A DNA stretch of 64,000 bases from Tateyamaria omphalii. Lineage in GTDB: Bacteria > Pseudomonadota > Alphaproteobacteria > Rhodobacterales > Rhodobacteraceae. The first letter of the stretch is position 1; every line of letters starts with the position of its first letter. This document shows positions 43,343 to 51,596 of this stretch, piece by piece. Below the pieces are notes generated by a model. The model saw only the letters and a program-made list of their open reading frames with translations. It was not told the origin of the DNA and did not search any database. The position numbers were made by a program, and so were the translations under genes. The stretch lies in contig NZ_JAHVHT010000003.1 of the NCBI RefSeq assembly GCF_019802125.1, positions 124,001-188,000 of the forward strand, given 5' to 3'.

Positions 43343-44250
43343 TGGCGGAACGGACCCTTCGGCAGTGGCTGCTGACCGACACACCCACATCACGCCGACA
43401 CGCCAAACTGTCGGCGCTCTATCAGGGCTGGCTTGCGTTCCGATCCAACACGATGGCGATGGTAGGCTTGTGCATCCTGTTGGCCCTCGTGTTGATCGCC
43501 ATGGCTGCACCGCTGCTGGCGCCGCACGATCCGTTCGTGCAGAACCTCGGCAACCGGTTGGCCCCGCTTGGGTCAGAGGGGCACCTTCTTGGCACAGATA
43601 GCCTGGGCCGCGATATCCTCTCTCGCCTGATCTATGGCGCGCGGATCACGCTTTACATAGTGGCGCTTGTGGCCCTGATTGCCCCGGTGGTTGGCCTTCT
43701 GGTCGGGACCGTTTCGGGATATGTCGGCGGTTGGGTCGACATCGTGCTGATGCGGATCACGGACATCTTCCTTGCCTTCCCGCGCCTTGTGCTGGCACTG
43801 GCCTTTGTCGCAGCACTGGGGGCCGGCATCGAAAATGCCGTCATCGCCATCTCGCTGACCGCCTGGCCCCCTTACGCCCGTATCGCGCGGGCGGAGACGC
43901 TGACGATCCGGTCATCAGACTACATCTCTGCCATCAAGCTGCAGGGGGCAGGGGGGTTGAGGATCATCACCAAGCATATCTGGCCTCTCTGTATCTCGTC
44001 TTTGATCGTTCGCGTCACTCTCGACATGGCCGGGATCATCCTCGCTGCCGCGGGTCTCGGCTTCCTCGGCCTTGGTGCACAACCGCCGAGCCCTGAGTGG
44101 GGTGCCATGATCTCCGAAGGGCGCCGTTTCATCCTCGACCACTGGTGGGTCGCCACCATGCCCGGTCTTGCGATTTTCATAGTGTCGCTTGCCTTCAACC
44201 TTCTGGGCGATGGCCTGCGCGACGTGCTCGACCCCAAGGCAGGTGAGTGA
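43342..44250 (+). CDS. Peptide ABC transporter permease (DppC-like)
   Basis: This 302-residue permease is the DppC partner: an N-terminal cytoplasmic arm, GTDSLGRDILSRLIYGARITL, the coupling helix loop ARIARAETLTIRSSDYISAIKLQGAGGLRIITKHIWP, and AGLGFLGLGAQPPSPEWGAMISEGR near the end. ATG at 43342 overlaps the preceding stop. With DppB-like it forms the membrane channel of the importer. Confidence 0.95.
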   Translation: MAERTLRQWLLTDTPTSRRHAKLSALYQGWLAFRSNTMAMVGLCILLALVLIAMAAPLLAPHDPFVQNLGNRLAPLGSEGHLLGTDSLGRDILSRLIYGARITLYIVALVALIAPVVGLLVGTVSGYVGGWVDIVLMRITDIFLAFPRLVLALAFVAALGAGIENAVIAISLTAWPPYARIARAETLTIRSSDYISAIKLQGAGGLRIITKHIWPLCISSLIVRVTLDMAGIILAAAGLGFLGLGAQPPSPEWGAMISEGRRFILDHWWVATMPGLAIFIVSLAFNLLGDGLRDVLDPKAGE

Positions 44251-45107
44251 TGGATACGCTTCTCGATATCGAAAACCTATGGGTCAAGTTCCCGACCCGG
44301 CAGGGTATCTTTGATGCTGTGCGTGGTGTCTCGTTCACACTGGGACGCGAACGGCTTGGCATTGTTGGCGAAAGCGGGTCTGGCAAGTCGATGACCGGGC
44401 GCGCCATCTTGCGCCTGATCCGTCCCCCCGGCATGGTCGAGGCAGATCATATCAATCTGGACGGCGTGGACCTGCTGCAAAAGTCCGAAAAGGCGATGCG
44501 CGAGGTGCGGGGCGAACGCATCTCGATGGTCATGCAGGACCCCAAGTTCTCGCTCAACCCGGTGATGACGATCGGGGACCAGATCATCGAGGCGTACCGG
44601 CTGCACAGCACCGCTTCCAAATCCGAAGCGCGGACCAAGGCGCTCGAGATGCTCGAGGCCGTGTCCATCCGCAATCCAGAGCGCGTCATGCGCGCGTATC
44701 CACACGAGATGTCGGGGGGCATGGGGCAACGGATCATGATCGCGATGATGCTGATCCCGAACCCCGAAATCCTGATCGCGGACGAACCGACCTCTGCTCT
44801 CGACGTGTCTGTACAGCGCCAGGTGCTCGACATCATGGACAAGCTGGTCAAGGAGCGCGGCATGGGACTGATCTTCATCAGCCATGACCTCAACCTTGTA
44901 GCGGACTTTTGCGACCGGGTCCTGATCATGTATGCGGGCCGGATTGTCGAAGTCTGCGACGCGGACAAGCTGCATGATGCGCAGCACCCCTATACGCGCG
45001 GATTGCTGAACTCCCTGCCACGGCTCGACACGCCGCGCGACCGTTTGGACGTCCTGACCCGCGACCCGGCCTGGTCCGACACGCCCAGTGTGAGTGGCCG
45101 CTTATGA
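44250..45107 (+). CDS. Peptide ABC transporter ATP-binding protein (DppD-like)
   Basis: This 285-residue ATPase has Walker A GESGSGKSMTGR, signature MSGGMGQRIMIAMML and Walker B ILIADEPTSALDVS. The C-terminus has the oligopeptide-transporter extension (HPYTRGLLNSLPRLD), although without the CxxxxxxC iron-sulfur-type motif seen in some members. A GTG 3 bp upstream is also possible; ATG 44250 is used. It overlaps genes on both sides by up to 4 bp. Confidence 0.94.
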   Translation: MDTLLDIENLWVKFPTRQGIFDAVRGVSFTLGRERLGIVGESGSGKSMTGRAILRLIRPPGMVEADHINLDGVDLLQKSEKAMREVRGERISMVMQDPKFSLNPVMTIGDQIIEAYRLHSTASKSEARTKALEMLEAVSIRNPERVMRAYPHEMSGGMGQRIMIAMMLIPNPEILIADEPTSALDVSVQRQVLDIMDKLVKERGMGLIFISHDLNLVADFCDRVLIMYAGRIVEVCDADKLHDAQHPYTRGLLNSLPRLDTPRDRLDVLTRDPAWSDTPSVSGRL

Positions 45108-45844
45108 CCATGCTGAGCATTGAAAAACTGAACGTGTGGTTCGGCACGGGAAGGGACCGCGTGGACGCGGTCAAAGCGGCCTCCTTCGATGTCGGGGCCG
45201 GAGAGAGCTTTGGTCTTGTCGGCGAAAGCGGGTCCGGAAAGTCGACCATTCTCCGTGCGATCACAGGTCTTGCTCCGACCTGGTCGGGTCGGATCACTGT
45301 CGACGGTCGTGCTATCGAAAGGACGCGCCCGCGTGCCTTCTACAAGCAAGTGCAGATGGTGTTTCAGGACCCCTATGCATCCCTCCATCCGCGCCATTCC
45401 GTCGATGCGGTGCTGGGGGAGACACTGCAATTGCATGGGTTCAAAGACATTGACGCCCGCGTGGTGCGCCTCTTGGACGATGTCGGATTGGGGCAGAAGT
45501 TTCGCTTTCGCTATCCGCATCAATTGTCGGGCGGGCAGCGCCAGCGGGTGGCAATCGCACGCGCATTGGCGCCGGAACCGCAGCTTCTGCTGCTGGACGA
45601 ACCGACCTCGGCACTGGATGTTTCCGTGCAGGCTGAGATTCTCAACCTGCTTGCCGATCTGCGACAGGAACATGGTCTGACCTACCTCATGGTGTCGCAC
45701 GACCTCAGTGTTGTTGGTCACATGTGTGACCGGCTGGCCGTGATGAAGGACGGCGAGATCGTCGAGATCATGAATGTCGCAGCCTTGCGGGCGATGCAGG
45801 CTACGCATCCATATTCACAGCACTTGCTTCAGGCGTCGGTCTGA
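45104..45844 (+). CDS. Peptide ABC transporter ATP-binding protein (DppF-like, short)
   Basis: This 246-residue ATPase has Walker A GESGSGKSTILRAITGL, Q-loop QMVFQDPYASLHPRHSV, signature LSGGQRQRVAIARAL and Walker B LLLLDEPTSALDVS. It is about 70 residues shorter than typical DppF because it ends at HPYSQHLLQASV and lacks the long C-terminal extension. It starts in a 4-bp overlap with the DppD-like gene. Confidence 0.94.
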   Translation: MTMLSIEKLNVWFGTGRDRVDAVKAASFDVGAGESFGLVGESGSGKSTILRAITGLAPTWSGRITVDGRAIERTRPRAFYKQVQMVFQDPYASLHPRHSVDAVLGETLQLHGFKDIDARVVRLLDDVGLGQKFRFRYPHQLSGGQRQRVAIARALAPEPQLLLLDEPTSALDVSVQAEILNLLADLRQEHGLTYLMVSHDLSVVGHMCDRLAVMKDGEIVEIMNVAALRAMQATHPYSQHLLQASV

Positions 45845-45868
45845 GGCGCAATTCAACAGGGGGAATTC

Positions 45869-47461
45869 ATGTATCAATTCAAGAACAGTCTCTTGGCAGC
45901 GGCCACCGCCAGTCTTATCGCCGTGATGCCGCTCTACGCCCAGACGCCGAACAATATGTTGGTCGTAGCGCAGAATATCGACGACATCGTGACCATCGAC
46001 CCTGCGTCGGCTTACGAATTCAGCTCGGGCGAATACGTCGCCAATACGTACGACACTTTGGTACGTTATGATGCTTTGGACACAACGGTTCTGGCGCCTG
46101 CACTCGCCACCGACTGGGAGGTCGATGCCGCGGCGAAAACGGTCACCTTCACTCTGCGCGATGATGTGACGTTCCACTCCGGCAACCCGTTGCGGGGTGA
46201 GGATGTCGTGGGATCGTGGACACGCGTGGTGTCACTCGACAAGGCGCCAGCATTCATCCTGACCCAACTCGGCTGGACCCCCGAAAACATCGAAGACATG
46301 GTAACCGCGGACGGCAATACAGTGACCGTGAAGTACGAGGGTGACTTTGCCCCGTCCTTTGTGTTGAACGTTCTGGCTGCGCGACCTGCCTCCATCGTGG
46401 ACATGGCAACCGTCATGGCCAACGAGGTGGACGGCGACATGGGACACGCATGGATGAACAGGAATTCGGCCGGGACGGGACCCTTCAGCCTTGGCACCTA
46501 TCGCCCGGCGGACATCCTGTCACTTGATGCCAATGCCGACTACTACCAAGGCGCTCCTGCCATGGAGCGGGTTGTGATCCAACATAATCCTGAAGGGGCC
46601 ACACAGCGTCTTCAGCTTGAGGCCGGCGACGTCGATATGGCCAAAAACCTGGACCCAGGTCAGATCGCAGGGCTTGCCGACGTGGACGGCGTTCGTGTTG
46701 AAACCTATCCGCAAGCGGCGGTCCACTGGGTGTCTTTCAACCAGAAAACCGAGAGCCTGACAGATCCTGCCGTTTGGGAAGCAGCACGCTATCTGGTGGA
46801 CTACGAGGGCATGGCCGACGGTATGCTCAAAGGTCAGATGAAGGTGCACCAGGCCTTCTGGCCTGACGGTTTCCCGGGTGCGTTGACCGAAACACCCTTT
46901 GGCTTCGATCCTGAAAAAGCCAAGCAAATCCTTGCGGATGCAGGGGTGGAGACACCGATCAACGTGACCATGGATGTGATCTCTGCGCCGACTTTCGTCG
47001 AGATGGCACAAGCGTTGCAGGCGTCCTTTGCCCAAGGCGGGATCAATCTGGAAATTGTGCCCGGCACAGGCGCCCAAGTGATCACGAAGTACCGCGCCCG
47101 CACGCATGAGGCGATGATGCTGTACTGGGGCCCGGATTTCATGGACCCGCATTCAAACGCCAAGGCGTTCGCGTTCAACGCGGACAACTCGGACGACAAG
47201 TACGCCTCGACGACAACGTGGCGGAATGCATGGATGCCACCGGCAGAGATGAACGAAAAGACGATGGCGGCACTGGCGGAACAGGATGCTGACAAGCGCT
47301 TGACCATGTATCTGGAACTGCAGCAGGAGACGCAGGCCGAAGCACCCTTTGTCATCATGTTTCAGGCCATCAAGCAGGTGGCCATGCGCGACAACGTTCA
47401 GGGCTTCGTGAACGGCGCCACATCCGACTATGTGTTCTACCGATTGGTCGAGAAGGAATGA
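45869..47461 (+). CDS. Peptide/nickel-type ABC transporter substrate-binding protein (family 5), copy 2
   Basis: This 530-residue periplasmic protein has a signal peptide (ends LYAQ) and the same family 5 pattern as copy 1: TVTFTLRDDVTFHSGNPLRGEDVVGSW, VWEAARYLVDYEGM, LYWGPDFMDPHSNA. GGGGGAATTC precedes the ATG. Placing a second binding protein after the ATPases within one operon suggests that the importer serves two related ligands. The stop overlaps the GAF gene by 4 bp. Confidence 0.94.
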   Translation: MYQFKNSLLAAATASLIAVMPLYAQTPNNMLVVAQNIDDIVTIDPASAYEFSSGEYVANTYDTLVRYDALDTTVLAPALATDWEVDAAAKTVTFTLRDDVTFHSGNPLRGEDVVGSWTRVVSLDKAPAFILTQLGWTPENIEDMVTADGNTVTVKYEGDFAPSFVLNVLAARPASIVDMATVMANEVDGDMGHAWMNRNSAGTGPFSLGTYRPADILSLDANADYYQGAPAMERVVIQHNPEGATQRLQLEAGDVDMAKNLDPGQIAGLADVDGVRVETYPQAAVHWVSFNQKTESLTDPAVWEAARYLVDYEGMADGMLKGQMKVHQAFWPDGFPGALTETPFGFDPEKAKQILADAGVETPINVTMDVISAPTFVEMAQALQASFAQGGINLEIVPGTGAQVITKYRARTHEAMMLYWGPDFMDPHSNAKAFAFNADNSDDKYASTTTWRNAWMPPAEMNEKTMAALAEQDADKRLTMYLELQQETQAEAPFVIMFQAIKQVAMRDNVQGFVNGATSDYVFYRLVEKE

Positions 47462-47901
47462 ACGAAACCCTGTCCCCCGATGCATTATTTGCCGATCTGC
47501 ACAAGGCTGTCGGGGGGCGTCTGTTTACCGTAACAGTTCTCGACCGAGGCGCCGGGCTTGCGCGGCGCATCTATACGTCGGACCCCGACGCCTATCCCGT
47601 CTCTGGGACCAAGCCCATGTCTCAGGGCGCGTGGACCGACATGGTGATCGAGCGCGGCGAAACCTTTGTCGCGAACACGGTTGCCGAATTCGCCGTCTAC
47701 TTCGGGGATCATGCGTTGATCGAAAGCCTTGGCTGTCAGTCCGCCCTCAATGTTCCCGTTGTCGATGGTCAGGTCATCGGAACGGTGAATGTTCTGGATC
47801 AAGAACACTATTTCACACCCCAGCGGGTCGAAGATGTTCAAAGGGCCGTTCTGGAACGACACGATGATTTGATTGCCGTTCTGCACCACGTGATGCGGTA
47901 G
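47458..47901 (+). CDS. Stand-alone GAF-domain protein
   Basis: This 147-residue protein consists of a single GAF domain: FTVTVLDRGAGLARRIYTSDPDAYPVSGTKPM in the first half and LESLGCQSALNVPVVDGQVIGTVNVLDQEHYFTPQRVEDVQ in the second. There is no output domain. GAF domains bind small molecules; a Cys in LGCQSALN sits where some GAF enzymes (fRMsr) place a catalytic Cys, but the other fRMsr cysteines are absent. It is translationally coupled to the second binding protein, so it may sense or store the imported ligand. Confidence 0.8.
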   Translation: MNETLSPDALFADLHKAVGGRLFTVTVLDRGAGLARRIYTSDPDAYPVSGTKPMSQGAWTDMVIERGETFVANTVAEFAVYFGDHALIESLGCQSALNVPVVDGQVIGTVNVLDQEHYFTPQRVEDVQRAVLERHDDLIAVLHHVMR

Positions 47902-47994
47902 CGCCTGCGTCAGTCGCGCCTCTGGTGATTTGTGCCGCGACGTGATGATGTGCCCGCCAGAAATAGACACCACTGCAAGGCAAAAGAGCACATC

Positions 47995-49113
47995 ATGTCG
48001 GGGCCCCTTGATGGTTTGAAAGTGGTCGAGTTCGCAGGTCTTGGACCTGCGCCTCTGGCAGGGCAATTGCTGTCTGACATGGGCGCCGAGGTCGTCGTCA
48101 TTGACCGAGCCTCTGCGTCGCAGGACCCACATGATGTCAATCGACGTGGCAAGCGGTCCATCGCGTTGAACCTGAAGTCGCCAACCGGTCTGGCTGTTGC
48201 CCGCGAACTGATTGCGCGCGCCGATATCCTGATCGAGGGGTTCCGTCCGGGCGTGATGGAGCGGCTTGGCCTGGGACCCGCAGATCTGCCCGACACCCTG
48301 ATTTACGGCCGGATGACAGGGTGGGGCCAAGAGGGACCGCTGGCCCAGACGGCCGGGCATGATCTGACCTATCTTGCGCGAACGGGCGTGCTCAGCCTGC
48401 TTGCAACGGCGGACGCGCCGCCGAGGCCGCCGCTCAACCTGATAGCTGACTATGGCGGCGGCAGCATGTTTCTTGTCTTTGGCGTTCTGTCCGCGGTGAT
48501 CGCGCGTGGCCGCACCGGAAAGGGGCAGGTTGTCGACGCTGCGATGGTTGACGGGGTTCCTGCCATGATGGGCCTGTTACACGGTTTCATGGCAAGCGGT
48601 TTCTGGACCGATCAGCCCGGAACGAATTGGCTGGATGGCGGTGCGCCTTTCTACCGGTGCTACCGATGTGCAGACGGCCGCGACATTGCGGTTGCAGCGC
48701 TTGAACCGCAGTTTTACGCGCTTCTCATCAAAGGGCTGGGGCTGGACCCTGCGACGCTGCCGGATCAAAATGATCGCGCGCAGTGGGACCAGACAGCCGC
48801 AACTTTCGCAGAGATTTTTGCCAGCCGCCCGCGCGACGCTTGGGCCGATGTCTTTTCCGGCACCGATGCGTGCGTGGCCCCCGTCCTGTCGATGTCCGAA
48901 GCAAGAGAAGATGCGCACCTTGTGTCGCGCGAGACCTATGTCGCACCCGGCAATGTCTGGCAGGCGGCTCCGGCCCCCCGGTTCAGCCGGTCGGTGCCGC
49001 GTGACACAGCACCCCCAACGGCACCCGGTGCCGATGCTGATGCCCTGTTGTCGGAAATCGGCTACGACGCGGCGCGCATAGAGACCCTGCGCCGGGATGG
49101 AGACCTTAGATGA
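47995..49113 (+). CDS. CaiB/BaiF CoA-transferase family protein, AMACR-like
   Basis: This 372-residue protein reads GLKVVEFAGLGPAPLAGQLLSDMGAEVVVIDR (family III N-terminus), YGRMTGWGQEGPLAQTAGHDLTYLA, where the His-Asp of GHDLTYLA is the catalytic pair of alpha-methylacyl-CoA racemases, and NLIADYGGGSM. It is therefore more likely a racemase of 2-methylacyl-CoA than a transferase. In this operon it may handle an acyl part of the imported compound. ATG 47995 starts MSGPLDGL. The stop overlaps the next ATG. Confidence 0.9.
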   Translation: MSGPLDGLKVVEFAGLGPAPLAGQLLSDMGAEVVVIDRASASQDPHDVNRRGKRSIALNLKSPTGLAVARELIARADILIEGFRPGVMERLGLGPADLPDTLIYGRMTGWGQEGPLAQTAGHDLTYLARTGVLSLLATADAPPRPPLNLIADYGGGSMFLVFGVLSAVIARGRTGKGQVVDAAMVDGVPAMMGLLHGFMASGFWTDQPGTNWLDGGAPFYRCYRCADGRDIAVAALEPQFYALLIKGLGLDPATLPDQNDRAQWDQTAATFAEIFASRPRDAWADVFSGTDACVAPVLSMSEAREDAHLVSRETYVAPGNVWQAAPAPRFSRSVPRDTAPPTAPGADADALLSEIGYDAARIETLRRDGDLR

Positions 49114-50285
49114 AAGTGCTCATTGTCGGTGGTGGTATCGGCGGTCTGTCGGCTGCCATCGCCTTGCGTCTGCGCGGCTGGCAGGTCGAAGTGTTCGAAC
49201 AAGCGTCGGCGTTGACCGAAGTGGGCGCGGGTCTGCAGATTTCCCCGAACGGGTGGCGGGTGATCGACGCGCTGGGCGTTGCGGCACATCTGCGCGCCAC
49301 TGTATTCGAGCCTGAAGCCATCGAGATGCGGCTTGGCGTATCCGGCCGGCAGGTGTTTCACCTGCCGATGAAGGGCTACGCAAAGAAAAGATGGGGTGCG
49401 CCCTACCTGCATGTGCATCGGGCGGATCTGGTCGATGCTCTGGCGGCAAGGTTGGCGGAGTTGGCCCCCGATGCAGTTCAGACGGGGCGGGCGGTTTCCG
49501 CTTACGAACCATCCGGCGAAGTGCATCTTGAAAATGGAGATACGTACAGCGCCGATCTGGTCGTTGGGGCTGATGGGCTGCACTCGGTGATCCGTCGGCA
49601 GATGCTGGGGCCACAATCACCGCACTATACTGGCAACGTTGCCTGGCGGGCGGTGGTCCCGTTGGAAGAGCTCGCCGCCCCGCCGCCGCCCACGGCCTGC
49701 GTCTGGGCCGGGAACAAGCGTCATGCTGTCACAACGCGGCTGCGGGCCGGAACAATGGCCAATTTCGTTGGAATGGTCGAACAGGATGAACCAGCACCCG
49801 AGGGATGGCGGATCGAGGGCAATCGCGATGACGCCCTTGCCGCGTTCTCCGGTTGGGACCCGATTATCGTCGGCCTGATCGAACGTGCACCAGTCCTGAA
49901 CCGATGGGCTCTCTTTGATCGTGCGCCGCTGCCGCGGTGGCACGACGGGCGCGTTGCTTTGCTTGGTGATGCGGCACATCCCATGTTGCCGTCGATGGCG
50001 CAGGGGGCGGTGCAGGCGTTGGAAGATGCCTGGACACTCGCGACCGTTCTCGATGGTGCCGAGGATGTCGAACAGGCACTTGGCGGATACTTCGATCAAC
50101 GTATCGAACGCACCGCGCGCATTCAGGCAGGCTCAGCTTCAAATGCCCGAATGTTTCACAAGGCGTCCGCATTGGGGCGTCTCGGCTTCTACGGCCCGAT
50201 GGCCATTGGGGCACGCCTTTTTCCAGACATCATTCATGCGCGACAGGATTGGGTCTATCGCCATGATGTCACCGGGCAGGCATAG
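49110..50285 (+). CDS. FAD-dependent monooxygenase (salicylate/3-hydroxybenzoate hydroxylase type)
   Basis: This 391-residue class A flavoprotein monooxygenase has VGGGIGGLSAAIALRLRG at the N-terminus, VGADGLHSVIR (DG motif), and GDAAHPMLPSMAQGAVQALEDAW (GD motif). Relatives hydroxylate phenolic acids with NAD(P)H and oxygen. It closes the peptide-importer operon, which is not a standard partner, so the natural substrate may be a phenol-containing peptide product. Its last 17 bp overlap the end of the convergent AraC gene. Confidence 0.9.
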   Translation: MKVLIVGGGIGGLSAAIALRLRGWQVEVFEQASALTEVGAGLQISPNGWRVIDALGVAAHLRATVFEPEAIEMRLGVSGRQVFHLPMKGYAKKRWGAPYLHVHRADLVDALAARLAELAPDAVQTGRAVSAYEPSGEVHLENGDTYSADLVVGADGLHSVIRRQMLGPQSPHYTGNVAWRAVVPLEELAAPPPPTACVWAGNKRHAVTTRLRAGTMANFVGMVEQDEPAPEGWRIEGNRDDALAAFSGWDPIIVGLIERAPVLNRWALFDRAPLPRWHDGRVALLGDAAHPMLPSMAQGAVQALEDAWTLATVLDGAEDVEQALGGYFDQRIERTARIQAGSASNARMFHKASALGRLGFYGPMAIGARLFPDIIHARQDWVYRHDVTGQA

Positions 50286-51288
50286 GTGCTGCACCTTCTC
50301 GAACGGCTTGCGGGGTCTGGCCTGTCCAGGTGCCGAATGCGCGATAGAATGAGTTGGGGTCACGGTAAGCCAGGAGATAACTGATCTCGGCGACGTTCAG
50401 GTCGGTAGAGGTCAGGTATTCTCTTGCAAGGTCGGCGCGTGTGCTGTCCAGAACCGTTTGAAATCGCGTGCCCTCGTCCTTCAGGTGCCGTTGCAGGCTG
50501 CGTGTACTCAGTCGCATGCGACGGGCGGCGGCATCGACTGTGGCCTCACCAGCGGGGAGCATCTCGGCCAAGGTTGCACGTAAGCGGGCCGCCATTGCCT
50601 GCTCTTCGATTTGCAGACGCATTTGGCGTTTGAAACCGGGTTCCAGCTGCGCCCATTGCGCAGGATCGGCTGAGAGGAGCTTGCGGTCCGCGTCTTCCGG
50701 CGAAAACGTGAGAGATGTGCAGGCGCCGGTCTCGATCCGCACTTCCAGAAACTCTTCAAGTCCGTCGTGGCACGGCAATCGCTCAGGCAATTGGGCGGCA
50801 TCAGGAACAACGTGACGGCCTGTGCATCCGCGAACGGCTTCGGTCAGGAACACGAGTTCGGTTGCGCCAAAGGTTGATGGCAGCGGCAGGCTTGGCACGT
50901 TCGAGGTTTTGGTGATTTCCAGCGCCTGCGTTGATGTGCGCTTGAGACCCAGAGAGAGCGGGCCGGTGATAGGTTTGAACAACGACAACCGTTCCAGCCC
51001 CACGGCCACACTGGGGCTGCATGTGAACGCGAAAAAGGCCGGATTGAATGGGCCGCGTGCGTAGGCTTGCCCCAGGAAAAGCGGTGTATCGTCGCGACTT
51101 GCCTCGGCCAGAATGGCGTTCCAGCCCGCAAAGTAGTCCGCGGCATTCACGCCACGCCCCTCATTCTCCAGAAAGTCTGGCGGAAAGCGCATGCGCCGCA
51201 TGACATTCGCAGGATCGACGTGAAGCAGACCGCACAACTGTAGGGTCGTCCGCGCGATCTTGTAGTAGGTCTCTTGCGCTGCTGCCAT
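50269..51288 (-). CDS. AraC family regulator with Arabinose_bd-like sensor domain (OruR/ArgR-like layout)
   Basis: This 339-residue regulator has a long N-terminal ligand-binding-type domain (about 1-230) and a C-terminal AraC DNA-binding domain with ATVDAAARRMRLSTRSLQRHLKDEGTRFQTVLDSTRADLAREYL and SYLLAYRDPNSFYRAFGTWTGQTP. The start at 51288 was chosen because the frame continues upstream into non-conserved sequence. It ends inside the tail of the convergent monooxygenase gene and may regulate that operon. Confidence 0.88.
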   Translation of the reverse strand: MAAAQETYYKIARTTLQLCGLLHVDPANVMRRMRFPPDFLENEGRGVNAADYFAGWNAILAEASRDDTPLFLGQAYARGPFNPAFFAFTCSPSVAVGLERLSLFKPITGPLSLGLKRTSTQALEITKTSNVPSLPLPSTFGATELVFLTEAVRGCTGRHVVPDAAQLPERLPCHDGLEEFLEVRIETGACTSLTFSPEDADRKLLSADPAQWAQLEPGFKRQMRLQIEEQAMAARLRATLAEMLPAGEATVDAAARRMRLSTRSLQRHLKDEGTRFQTVLDSTRADLAREYLTSTDLNVAEISYLLAYRDPNSFYRAFGTWTGQTPQAVREGAAPMPAR

Positions 51289-51596
51289 GGTTTGATTGTG
51301 CGAGAACTCTCTGAATGTTGCCAGCTTGGTCGCGTGGTCTGCAAGTTGTTTGGCGCGATTTGCAAGTGAGGAGGTGGCGCAATTCAAAGCAGCGTTCTTT
51401 TCCGTGGCCCAACGCCCGGCAGCAATCGCGCAGGAACCTCATCAAAACAGAGGAGTGTTCTGACGACGAACCGATCCATCACGCCGATGATGGCACTGCT
51501 GTCTTACGACACGGAAGACAGCGATCGCATGATCGCGCTGAATAGACGGCACTTGCGCTCCAAGATGCGAAGGGCCCCATCCGGGGCCCTTGTTCG
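51289..51596. other. Spacer between acs and the AraC gene
   Basis: These 308 bp hold the promoter of the AraC gene, an acs 3' hairpin at 51570-51591, and no credible coding frame. Confidence 0.45.
51570..51591 (-). terminator. Hairpin after acetyl-CoA synthetase gene
   Basis: AAGGGCCCC and GGGGCCCTT pair perfectly around ATCC, 6 bp past the acs stop. There is no T run, so it may be Rho-assisted or only stabilise the mRNA end. Confidence 0.6.
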
